A DNA stretch of 64,000 nucleotides from Buxus sempervirens (lineage: Eukaryota > Streptophyta > Magnoliopsida > Buxales > Buxaceae): NCBI GenBank assembly GCA_947561395.2, contig OX387194.1:20632048-20696047 (forward strand). The letters are read 5' to 3'. Below, piece after piece: positions 46,507 to 57,995 of this stretch. Below the pieces are notes generated by a model. It saw only the letters and a program-made list of their open reading frames with translations, had not been told where the DNA came from and did no database searches. A program made the position numbers and the translations under genes. Within the stretch, counting starts at the first letter, position 1. Every line of letters begins with the position of its first letter.

Positions 46507-48429
46507 AGCATGTGCACCCCCACCCCCACCTTTCCCTCCCCCAAAAAAAACATAAAACAAAAAATAAAAACAAAACAAAAAAAGGGAAAAACAAGGAAAA
46601 AAAAACACGTGCGCACACAAACAAAAGAGCCCACTAATTTCATGAGTGGTCTCCAACAATTCTGCCACTTTATCTACAGAAAAATGAGCGAACCTACTTC
46701 TCTACAAATTAATTTATAAAGCCATATAAAGTATGCAAGCGTTTATGTCTACGAAATGCACATGCAAATGGGATCTCTTTTATAACTTAGTCTCAATTGT
46801 ATAGAGAAGCCACCAAAAAAAAACCTCAAGTGGTAGGAATCAGTGGAGAAATGTCATGCCTCGACGTATTGATGGCCAATCATTGGGAATAACAAAACCT
46901 TGCCACTCACATTTGATTTCAACCTCTAACGTTAAAATCAAACCATGCATTATTTATATTACAATTTGATCTGATTTGACCCAACATCAATGCAAATTAG
47001 TGAAAAGTAAACTCATATTTGAAGCTTAGAATTTATGATTTAACCGTATAACTCAAATAATTCAAGATTCCAAGACAAACACTAAATCCAATTCTTCTTT
47101 TCCTTTTTTTTCTTTTTTTTTTGGAAAACTTCCTTGTTTTTTGTTTGATCATTTTTGTATAGAATATGGTACACTAAAAAAATTAAATGTGTAGAAAAAG
47201 TAATAGTTTACTTGTAACAACAAAAGTCACTTTTCCTAATTTAAATCCCTTAGACCACCTTTACTAAAATTATTTCAAATCTTATGCTGTATGATTAAAA
47301 TTTACTATTGGATGCTAAGTGGCCCATAAAGATTCTAGATTCAGTTCATGGTTTGACAACCGTGGTTTCAAAATATTAACCAAGGTTTACAAAATCACGA
47401 CATTTCGGCAAAATGTTGCAACATTTAGCTATTTTCCAAGATGGCAACACGAAATCACCTAGGAAAACTATTTTCCGTGGTTTCCTTGATGTCAGTGAAA
47501 TGCTGTTGCCATTTTGGCGACATCAAGTAAAATTTATTAGATTTTCCTCGATGTCAGTGACATTCAGTGAAATGTCAATAATTTACTTTTTTTTCTTTTT
47601 ACCTTTTTTCGATTTTTTTAATGTCTGGTGATTTATCCCCTCATTTTGGCAAAATTTCACCAACATTTCGCCAGTGACACCTAGCAAAAATGTCGTTCGA
47701 AACGACATTTTAAACCTAGATATTAACACAAAATGTCATAGACAAAGTCAAAGACAACAAATAGCATAAACGCAGGCACCTTCAGTTTCGAAGTGTCACA
47801 AGTTTGGCTCCCAAAATGGAAGTAAAATTTCTAGAGACGATTAAATAAAGGGGATTTTTCATTGAAGAGCCATATAGTTTAAGAATTTCTTTTTTCCCCT
47901 TCACACATTCCATGGCTTTCTTTCCAAAATAATACATTGATGAACGGTACAACAAACAAACATTGAAATGTTTGAAAAATAACTAGGATATTTAAATAAC
48001 ACATTCTAGAAATCATTAACCATGTCAAGAAAAATCCCTACAACATATCTACAGTTACAATGAAGTCCTAGAGTATAGGGAAACTAGAAACAGTGTCCTG
48101 AAAATTGAAGCAGGTCATAAGCCTTATTAAGCATAAAATTGAGGATTAGATCAATTTGCAGCATTCCATGGACCCTCCTTGCAATATACGCTTAACTGAC
48201 ATGCTAAACATATGAAACCATCTTTTATCCCCTTCCTCCCCTCTAAGGATCATGTACTGAAATAAAAATATATATTTTAACTAAAATCTCTATAATTTTA
48301 CACCTTTCACCTTACAAAAGGGTTTAGTGTACAATGCTTTCCAATAATCCTAGATAAATCTTATGTGGTTTTACTACTGCTTGAGTAAAATTAATCTTGT
48401 ATTACAAATTCTTGGAGTTGAGTTGATGC
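46507..48429. other. Spacer with low-complexity and MITE-like sequence
   Basis: A C-rich then A-rich low-complexity run lies at 46515-46610. The only structured part is the MITE-like stretch at 47365-47720. No gene is seen. Confidence 0.45.
47365..47720. mobile_element. MITE-like sequence with terminal palindrome
   Basis: A G/T- and A/C-skewed non-coding stretch holds inverted words (TTTCGGCAAAATGTTGC against TTTTGGCAAAATTTCACC) and a near-perfect palindrome at 47690-47714 (AAAATGTCGTT, CGA, AACGACATTTT). A related fragment lies near 31825-31915. I could not find a target duplication. Confidence 0.4.
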
Positions 48430-49930
48430 ATTAAGAAAGGTGGGAAGCATATTCTTAAAATTATTAAATGGTGAGATGTAGAAAACTTCAGAGAATATTT
48501 GGATTGGGGAAGAGGGGTTACATTATCTATAGTCTTCTCTTTCATGCGGTTGTGTGGCATATTTGGATGGAGCATAATAGGAGGATTTTTCAGGAATCTT
48601 GGAGGTTAGTGGAGCAAGTGATTGACTCTATTCTAGTGGCTGCAATATCATGGGTGACGGTGCTACCGGAGTTTTGTGGCATACAGGTTGTGATATTGTC
48701 ATTTGTCAGAGAGTGGCATCAATGGTGTTTTTCATCTCTTGTTGCGGACGTTGTAGAGTCAGGTGGAGGGGTTATTTCAGGTCATATAGGAGGCATTATT
48801 GGATTATGAGAGGTGTGAGTTGGTTTTGATGTTGAATTTCTTATTTGACATCAATTCCAGGGTCTATATTTTTTTATGGACAGGTCACTCTCAGGGTGGT
48901 TATGTTAGTTTTTGTTATTATTATGATGGTTAGGGAGTGGGTTAGGGCAATTGCTGTGTTCATACGTTCATGATGTGTGCTGTGCATATTTTGATTCGCT
49001 GTACTTTTTCTTCATTATATATATATACACTCATACTATCATTACTCATAAAAATAAAAAAAAGAAGAAAACTTCAGAGAATGTGGTCATTGAAGAGTCA
49101 AGAGAAAACTATTATATTCAATCATTCATAGGATTACGGTTCCTAAAGTAAATAAAGCCTTTTATCCAAGATGAAAATAGAAAATACTGTGTCCAAATGG
49201 TACTCCAAGTGGAGTGTGGAAGTGCTTGGGAGAGAAAGATGTACTATGGTTGACCAAATTATTTGATAGAAGTTTGAGGACTAGAAAAATAACGAATCCT
49301 TTGAGGAATAACATGGTAGTTCTCCTATACAAATATGATGGAGATTCTCAGAGCTGTACCAATTATTATGGAATTAAGTTAATGAGCTATACAATATAAC
49401 CATGGAACAAAGCCATGGAACAAAAGTTGAGTAGAATAAATCAAGAGTCAAAAAACCAGTTTGGATTTATGCCAAGGATGTCTCTCATTGAGGTGATCTT
49501 TTTTATTTAGATAACTAATGAAGTTTAGAAAAAAGATGAGAACATTTAAATCATAAGAAAAAGCATATAGTAGAATCCTGAGATAGTTAATCCATGTTTT
49601 GAGCAGAAAAACAGTACCAATCAAAAAAATATGAGTTACTAAAGAAATATATAAGGGATGCAAGCAGTGGATAACAAGAAAAAAAGGTTCAATCTAATGG
49701 TAGGTTTAAATCAAAGTCCAGCTATGGGTCGCCATTTTTTTTTCCTTTACTAAGATGAATTAGCTTTCATATTCATTAGAAGGTGCCTTTATGTATAATA
49801 TTATTTGCAACAATGTAATTTTGGTGGACGAAACAAGAAAATGGAATAAATGCAAAATTAGATTTACAAAAGGATACTTTAGGATCAAAAGGTTTTAATA
49901 CAAGTCAATTTAACATCAATTATATAATAT
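48430..49930 (+). mobile_element. RTE-type LINE relic, split by L1
   Basis: The + strand frames give SIFLKLLNGEM before and SENVVIEESRENYYIQ after the L1 insert. Then come PSGVWKCLGEKDVLWLTKLF, NYYGIKLMSYTI and NQFGFMPRMSLIEVIFF, the fingers/palm part of RTE reverse transcriptase, and a decayed NVILVDETR motif near 49825. Stops and frame changes are frequent. Both outer ends are truncated. Confidence 0.78.
48497..49065 (+). mobile_element. 5'-truncated L1 LINE, 569 bp, 17-bp TSD
   Basis: Perfect 17-bp repeats AGAAAACTTCAGAGAAT (48480-48496 and 49066-49082) flank it. Inside, GYIIYSLLFHAVVWHIWMEH followed by NRRIFQES is the C-terminal end of the zf-RVT region of plant L1 ORF2, and the element ends with CTCATAAAAATAAAAAAAAG. 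The coding part is open to a stop at 48807-48809, so this is one of the younger insertions here. Confidence 0.9.
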
Positions 49931-50989
49931 ATGAAGTGTAATTTTAATATGATTAATAACATCTGTAAAGCAACAATAACAATCAAGAATTGAAAGATTT
50001 TTAAAAGCAATAAAAAAATTTTTTTTTTTAATCTTGGATAAATTATCTATACCAATCTACAAAGCCAACCCAATTGGTTTTCAACTGAGATTTCATCTCG
50101 AAAGACCCCTCCACTTTGATTAATATATATACATGGATATTCTAGTTTGTTATCATAACCGCCTACATGAATCAATGATTGTAGACACATTACAAACTAA
50201 TTGCTAAACCCACTTGGCAATAGCTTTGTGGTCATCAACGTGTCTTTCTTTTAACTACCCAAAATAATCACATTGATACGTATTTTTCTATTTAACTTCC
50301 AAAAATAAGGCTTAGCAACCGTGTTTTCATGGAAAGAAACGATTAAACACCTCTATTTCAGGTATCATTAGAACTGTCGAGCGCTTGAAGTTGACTTGCA
50401 CTTCGAGATAATCTACCCCCTCATTGTTACAGCCAATGGAGAAACCATCCTTCATCCTTCCATCAAATGGATAGGATCATGACAAGGTCTCAAATAAGAT
50501 TTTCTTGACCTGATCAGGTCTTCTAACAGTTCAGATTATTCCTTCATTGCTCTCAGTATTGTACAAAAAAAAATGAAAGGCTCATAACTTAGATGAACAA
50601 TCTGATCCGGATGGGAGAGTTCCAAGTTTCTGAGGTTAGCCACAGTTGGGGAGGATGGTTTAATAGTCTCTATCCAGATGATTTAATCTTCTTCAAATAA
50701 CCTATAATTGCAAAGTTCATCATTGAAGATTCTGCCTCATCACCCACAAATCAAAATAAAAAGGAAAAATGCTGGGGATATTCCCTACGATTCGAAGGAC
50801 TTGGACCTAACTGAGGCCCAAAATTGGAATAGTGGGCCTTCCAAATAAGGCCTACATGAGTAGGCTCATTCTCACAGGATTAAATAAATGGCAAATAAAA
50901 ATAAAAGTTAAGCTGAGCTAAACCTTAAGAAGCCCCAAAGAGACGAAAAAGCAACATGCTGGTTTAGTGAAAAGGTAAGTTAGACCAAA
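49931..50989. other. Spacer, no feature recognised
   Basis: AT-rich, non-coding. Parts near 50400-50700 may be old LTR sequence, but nothing supports a specific call. Confidence 0.35.
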
Positions 50990-51200
50990 TTAAACTGGTT
51001 AAACTAGAGTAATTCAGGGAACCTACTGAAAAGCAGGATAAACTGGGGTGTTTACATACTTCCACAATTTATAAAAAAGGCACTTACCCAAATCCTTGAA
51101 AGCAAACCAAAGCCAAAACGCGATGTCTATCTGCACCACAATTCAGAGAGTGGTGACTCCTGTACCCCTTAAAACAATTGGCACATGTTCGCCACGTGTG
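50990..51200. mobile_element. Small gypsy LTR-end relic (Tat/Ogre-like?)
   Basis: GGGGTGTTTACATACTTCC and GAGTGGTGACTCCTGTACCC resemble words found around the primer site of Tat/Ogre-type elements and echo GGTGGCGACTCC at 44758. No other support. Confidence 0.25.
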
Positions 51201-51249
51201 CACACATTTCTCTACAATTTCCACATGCTAGTTGTTTAAGTGGTAAAAA

Positions 51250-52709
51250 TGTATAATTAAGCCACGTCATGAAGTGAAAAATTAAGGAAAATCCCTTGAT
51301 ATGGCTTAATTATACACTGGATTGTGCATAATGAAATAAGCATAGGCCTTAGTGTTGAATTGGAATTGTTTGGTATATCTTTTAGGCTTTCTTATGCATT
51401 AGGATTGTTTAAATGCTTAAGTGGGATTATTTTGAGTTTAAATTAGGCTAAAAATCAACTTGAGCATGAAATTTGAGATGAACTGAATCAAGTGGTATAA
51501 TTCCATGGTCACTTTACACTGCTAATGCATAGGATCTTTTTTTCAGCAATTTACTTGTATACCCCTCACTAATACTCACATGCTTTTTTTGTTACAAGGT
51601 TAATTTGGGCATGAAGAGGAGTCCAACGTCAATTGCTTTGGTGCGGATGTCGCTAACGGAATGAGAGAGTTCATTGAGAATCAACCAATGGAGGAAGAGG
51701 GAAGCTTCTAGCGAAGAGGAAGAAAGGAGAGATTGTTCAATGAAGAGCATTCGGATAGAGTTTTAGGTTTTAGTTTCAGTTTTCTCCCTGTTTTGTTTTT
51801 TTTTTCTTCTTCTTCTTAGCTGTATTTTCATTTTTATTTTGGAGTTTGGTTTGGACGAACATAGCAGAATTTTCTTTATGCGTGAGTAGTTTTGATCCTG
51901 GGCTTAGGTAGAGTTCTGGAATGGATGGTAATCTCTGTTTCCTTTGATCTTCACATTGGCTTTCATGTGTATATCTTTTTTTTTTTTTTGGGAAAAAAAA
52001 TGTGTATATCTTTTTGAATTTTCTATCGGTACTTATTAGATTAAAATAAAGATTCTTCAAACTAATCTTTGATCCACTGTTAACAAAAGGCACAATGGAT
52101 GCTTTGCTTTTGAATTGGATTTCTTTGTTCGGATATGCATTCCAGATCTGATCTGAAGTTTAATGGGTAGATTAGATGGATTAAAAATTCTGTTTATATT
52201 GTTAAATCATCCGATTATCAAGTTCATGACTAAGTTGATAATTGAAGGGAGAGGATCCGAGAGGAAGATGGTTTCAACCCATGAAAGAGCCATACCTATA
52301 ACTTAGGTGTCTAGTATTTTGATCCTGAGAATTTTTTTTACTTGTAGCTTGGTTTGCTCTTAAATTTAGCTTTTATTTTTTTTCTGAAATTTGTTAAGTG
52401 TATTCGGTTTTCCATGCTTAAGTAGATAATCTGATCTGGGTTTCTTTACAAATTTTTCCATGTTATAATTTTCCTAGTATATAAAATAAGAGTAGTTTAT
52501 CTTACTTGTGTAGTGTAGCTAATGTTTTGTTAATTAGATTGTTTATGTTTGGATTTATTAGTTTCCTTTGTTAAATTTAGCTTTTTCATCACTTATCATT
52601 TTTGGTTTACTTCTAATCATTGTGACCTTGTGGAAATCGACCTTGGGGCTCACCCGAGTATTATAACTTGACACTACTATGCTTGGGAGTAGCACTTTTG
52701 CGAACACAT
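51250..52709 (+). repeat. Probable 5' LTR of Athila-like element
   Basis: The stretch just before the primer site (GACCTTGTGGAAATCGACC, GGGGCTCACCCGAGTATTA, GCACTTTTGCGAACACA) is the typical 3' end of Athila-group LTRs. The left border is a guess: TGTATAATTAAGCC at 51250 starts a perfect 14-bp inverted repeat (51251-51264 and 51302-51315) and gives a length of about 1.46 kb, normal for this group. No second LTR is in the window to confirm it. Confidence 0.5.
51981..52000 (-). mobile_element. Poly(A)-type micro-insertion in Athila LTR
   Basis: A 20-bp insert (T10, GGG, A7) lies between perfect 16-bp repeats ATGTGTATATCTTTTT (51965-51980 and 52001-52016). It resembles the two micro-insertions near 4150-4230. 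Slippage is a weaker explanation because the repeats are not simple sequence throughout. Confidence 0.55.
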
Positions 52710-52717
52710 CAAGTTTT

Positions 52718-52735
52718 TGGCATCGTTGTCGGGGA
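52718..52735 (+). promoter_or_regulatory. Primer-binding site (tRNA-Asp type) of Athila-like element
   Basis: TGGCATCGTTGTCGGGGA differs at two positions from TGGCGCCGTTGCCGGGGA, the site complementary to the 3' end of plant tRNA-Asp that Athila-group elements use. Both changes are C-to-T or G-to-A. Confidence 0.82.
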
Positions 52736-52899
52736 CATCGATGTTATTTGGAGTAATTCTATCAGCTGAGAGGAAATTTTGGTGTTGTGAATCTCTTCAT
52801 AACTTTGGTGATATCTGAACCTCTTAGCCTATATGCTGTTTATTTTTTTTATCTTGTTCATTTTCTTCATTCTCCTTTCATTGTTTATGTTGCATTTGC

Positions 52900-54583
52900 A
52901 TGTCTAGTTGGGAAAGGGATCCCACACATAGGTTGGTTAGAAGAAATTCAATTGCTGATTCAGAGTCTAATTCCCTTGAGTTTGAGACTGGTTCTGAGAC
53001 TCAAAGTATCATGGCTGACCAAGAGCAAGAAAGGGGTATGGTTAATCAAAATAGGACACTTAGGGAGTACTTACACCCTGTGAGGACCAGCACACCTTCT
53101 TGCATCATTCAGCCCTTAAATGCACACATTTTTAATTTCAAACCTGGGATGATTCCATTGCTACCACACTTCCATAGCTTGGAGTCTGAAAACCCCTATT
53201 TGCACATCAAAGAGTTTGAAGAAGTATGCTCCACTTTTTTGGACCAGACTTGCACTGAGGAAGTGATTAGGTTGAAACTATTTCCATTTTCATTGAAAGA
53301 CAAGGCCAAGACATGGTTAAACTCTTTAAGGCCTAGGTCCATTGGCACTTGGCAAGAAATGTAAACTAAAATTTAAAAAAATTATTTCCAATGCAAAGGA
53401 CCAATGCCTTGAAGAGGCAAATCATGAACTTTGCCCAAAAAGACCCAGAGACTTTCTATCAATGTTGGGAAAGGTTTAAGGACCTTTTAAATGCATGCCC
53501 ACATCATGGGTATGAGAATTGGAGGATCATAAGCTTCTTCTATGAGGATTTGCAACCCAAAATGAGGCAATTTGTTGAAACCATGTGCAATGGCGAATTC
53601 TTCAACAAAGAGCCTAATGAAGCTTTTGATTATTTTGACTACTTGGCTGAAAATGCACAATTATGGGATGTTTCAAATCCCCATGTAAGAATGGAGCCAA
53701 GTCAAGTCACTTTTGGGGGAGGTAAACATCATCTAAGGGAAGTAGATGACTCGCAAGCAAGGTTGGCTCTAATTTCTAAGAAATTAGAGCACTTGGAGTT
53801 AAAGAAAGTTAAGGAAATCCAAGCCATTCCACAAAGGCTTGAAAAGCGTGGTATTTGTGAAGAAAGTGGGCATGCAACTGATGCTTGTCCGACAATACCA
53901 GCTTTTAAAGAGGTTTTATTTGAGCAAACTCAAGATGTTAACATGATTTCTAAACCTAATGCAGGTCCCTACTCAAATACCTACAATCCCAGTTGGAGGC
54001 ACCACCCAAATCTGAGTTGGAGGCAAGATCAAGCAACTCAAGTGCCAAACACATTTAGTTCTTCCTATTACCCCTCCAATGCTCTTTCAACAATTCCAGG
54101 GCAGCAACATTACCCTCAACAAGTCCCAAATATGCAAAGAAGAAATCTGGAGGATACAGTGCATCAGTTGGCTTCAAGCTTACAACAATTCATGCAAAGT
54201 CAAACCTCAATCAATAATCAGAACCAGCAAGCAATTGGGGATATTAGGAGCTCAATCACAAGGCTAACCACCACCATAAATGCTCAAGAGAAAGGCAAAT
54301 TCTCAGCTCAAACACAGCCCAATCTCATACTCAAAATCAGCCACATCAAGCTCAACAAGGAAGTTCAACCAATGAGAATGCAAATCTGAAGTCATGCAAA
54401 GTCATAACCACCTTGAGAAGTGGTAAGGTGATTGACACCTCTTCTAAGGGTTCAGAAAAGCTAGGTAAGGCATCTAACCCCTCTCAATTGGGAGTCGAAC
54501 ATAAAGTGCAAGATCAGAATTCTGGTGCACTTGAATTTTTGAGAATTTAGATTCTCAAAATGAAAAACCAGAATTTGATATAA
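52900..54583 (+). pseudogene. Athila-like gypsy gag, broken and truncated
   Basis: ATG 52900 opens a 154-codon frame (TLREYLHPVRTSTPSCIIQP, then KDKAKTWLNSLRP) that stops at 53362-53364. The retrotransposon gag domain continues in another frame from 53391 (RTNALKRQIMNFAQKDPETF, CWERFKDLLNACPHHGYENW). The zinc knuckle near 53850 reads RGICEESGHATDAC, with Arg for the first Cys. A Gln/Asn/Pro-rich region follows and the conserved TTLRSGKVID box lies near 54405-54435. The hAT element at 54584 cuts the gene off, so protease and pol are not in the window. Confidence 0.85.
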
Positions 54584-57500
54584 CAATGGTACTAATTATC
54601 GTTACGTATCCCGCGTATTGCGCGATACGTATTGTGTGTATCACGCGATACGTATCGTGTATCGTGCCGTACACATTATTGTTTCGTAAAACAGTAAGTA
54701 TCGAGTGTGTATCAACTCTAGCGCTCGATACAGTCGATACAAAGGCCAAAAAAGTCAAAAAAGCAGGTTTTAACACTTTAGAAGAATGAACATAGCTCCT
54801 TAGTGAAAAACCCATTTGAAAATCTGTGATACCCCATTATTATCTACCTATTTTCTACCTAATTAGTACTAGAATTTCTACAAAACAACTTCAAACAACA
54901 AATCAAGCAACAGAAATAAAAAATGTCTAAAGTTTTGAAAGGTATTGTGGATTAAATTTTTTTCAATCTAAATCATTATTTTTTCGTATTTAAACATGGT
55001 TTGACAATGTCTTGTATGAATCTATCAATTTCAAGTGAAATCAATAGATTGAAATAGCCTTTTTGAATAAAAAATCAAATTTTTTTGCAATATGAAAAAA
55101 AAGTTGTGAAAATGCCTATTTTTTTGAAAAAAAAAATTATATAAAACTTAATGATTTGTCTTCCATTTTTTATATGAGATGTACATGGGGCTGATCTATC
55201 ACTCTTATGATTCTTGCAATTTTTCATCAATAAAATTATTTTTAATAATTGTTTTTGCAGAATATTAATTAAAAATATGGGAAAAATATTTTATTTTTAT
55301 TAAATTTAATGTTTGGGTTCCACTTTTTTTCCTAAGAGAGGTTGGGATGTTGGGTGATGCCATTTACATGCTTGTTGGTATATTTTCAATTATTTTCTAA
55401 ATATGGCACCTAAAACGCAACAACGGAAAGGGGTCGACATCGGTTGGCAACACGGAGAGATGTTTGAAGGAAATAGATTGAATACAAAATGCAAATATTG
55501 TCAAAACGAGCTTAAAGGGGGCGAAGTTATTAGATTAAAGCATCATCTTGCTGGTGGGAATCCTAATGTAGAGAAATGCTACAACTGTCCTGTAGAAGCT
55601 TCCAGGGTATGAGTGAGCATCTTAGAGCTACAAGGAAGGAGGAGGATATTACCATGGAGAGGGATGCTTTGAGAAATAGGTTAGCTGGGAGGCCAGCATA
55701 GATGGATAGGGGAAAGGGCATATGTGTGGATGATGATGATTCCGATGATGATGATAAAGAAGATGCTATGACACGAGAGGAGAGAGGACTTGTTGATGAA
55801 GCAATGAGAAGATCAATTGAAGACATTCATTACAGAGAGCAAGGAGGAAGAAGAATAAGTGTAGAATTTGTAGATATTGGTTCCATGCCAGGTAGAGATA
55901 GTTTTGGGGGAGGGGGCATCACGGACGTGGTTTGATGTGCAGTACAAGTGTCAGAGAAGCTTTTGACAAAATGGTTGGAAGGCCGAAGAAGCCAAAAAAG
56001 AACTCAAGGGGATCTACTATAGAGGGGAAGGATCCTTCAATATATCGGAATAGAAATGCAAAGCAAAGTAGGTTGAAGTATGCTTGGCATTCAGGAAAAT
56101 GAGCGAAGAATGTAAAGCAAGCCATTGGTAGGTGGTTTATTTACAGCAATATCCCACCAATGCTGCAAATACCCTCTACTATCAGACAATGATTGATGAG
56201 ATCGCTAAGGCTAGACCAAGAATTAAAGGTCCCACTCCATATGAGATCACAGGCCCTATATTAGATGCTGAGGTAGATGAGATACAGACTTACATAAAGT
56301 CGTTTATGAAGAAATGGGATACTTATGGTGTAACCCTGATGTGTGATAGTTGGACTAGGCCTACTAGGCTATCGATCATTAACTTTTAGTTTATTGTGAT
56401 GGAAGAGTAATTTTTCACAAGTCTGTTAATGCTTCTGACAAAATTAAGGACCATCAGTATTTGTTCAAATTGATGGACGAGGTTGTAGAGGAGGTTGGTG
56501 AGAAATATATTGTACAGATTGTTACTGACAACCAATCTTCATGCAAGAAAGCAAGAGAGCTGTTGATGGAGAAAAGGAAACATCTGTACTAGACCCCGTG
56601 TGCAGCACATTTTATTGATCTTATGCTCCATGATTTTGGTCAGAAAAAGATGGTGAAAGGTGTGATTGAAAAAGCAAGGAGATTGACAAACTTTATTTAC
56701 AATCACAACTGGGTATTTAGCCTCATGAGAGAACACACCAAAGGAGAGCTGCTTAGGCCTGGCCTTACAAGATTTGCCACAAATTTTATTGCAATTAATA
56801 GTATTATGTCTGAGAACGCTGGATTTAAAAGAATGTTTTTATCAGATAAATGGCAAGAATGTCAACCTAGACGAGATGTCATTGGAAAAAGGTTGAGGAA
56901 ATTGTTCTAAGTAACAAATTTTTGAAGAATGGACGATTGGTAGCTGAAATACATGATCCTATTGTGAAGGTGTTGAAAATTATGGATGGAGAGAAGCAAG
57001 CCACAATGGGTTATCTGTATGAAGCTATTAGAAGGTCTAAGCTTGCTATTGCTGCAGCTGCTCCTGATCATCACCAAATGTATTGTGCAATTATTGATAA
57101 AAGGTGTAACAAGCAGCTTATTCAAGACATCCATCGTGCAGGTAATAAACGTAAATTTTTTGTCAATTGTCAAATTCTTATCTTGATTATTACACACTAT
57201 AAAGATGAAGCAATTAAGTTACTAATTTTTTTATTCAATCAGCATTTTACCTCCAACGGCGTATCATTACACTGAAAATCTTTGAATCAATACGGAATTA
57301 ATAAGTTCATTCAGAAAGGTGATGTTGAGATTGGAAAGAGATACACATCGTGCTGATGCAGCGCTTAGTTAGGTGATTTAGGAATTAGGAATTTTAAGAA
57401 TTATTTACTTATTGTTTTTTGCAATGGACAATCACTAAAAGTGTTTTTTTTAATAGGAAGAAACTATTTAGAGATGCTATGTATGGCTTTGGAGATCCAG

Positions 57501-57995
57501 CTGCTACTAGGGCAAGGCTACATGTGAGCCAGGTAATAGAAATTAAACAATGAAAGTACTTATTTTCATTGTTCAAGTAAATTGTATAATTTGTATGTGG
57601 GAGGGATTCATTTTTCTTTTTTTGGTTATTTCTGCAGCTGAGTGGTGGTTCTTGTATGGAACCGATGCACCAAATTTGAGAAGAATTGCATTAAGACTTT
57701 TATTACAGATAGCTTCATCCAGTGGATGTGGAAGAAACTGGTGTACTTTTTCTCTCATTCACATTAAAGTACGGAACCATTTGAGTTATGCAAAGTTGGA
57801 GAAGCTGGTTTTTGTGCACTAAAACATGAGACTAAAGATATGACATCTTCAAAAGCAAAGCAAAAGGGGAGAGGGCGAATTTAGACCGATTGACCTTGAA
57901 CATATATTTCATTTTGATGAAGATGAGTTTCTCACGGAGTGGTTGGATAATCTAGATGAGGTAATGCTTGATGAATTAGATGATGAGGGGAGGCC

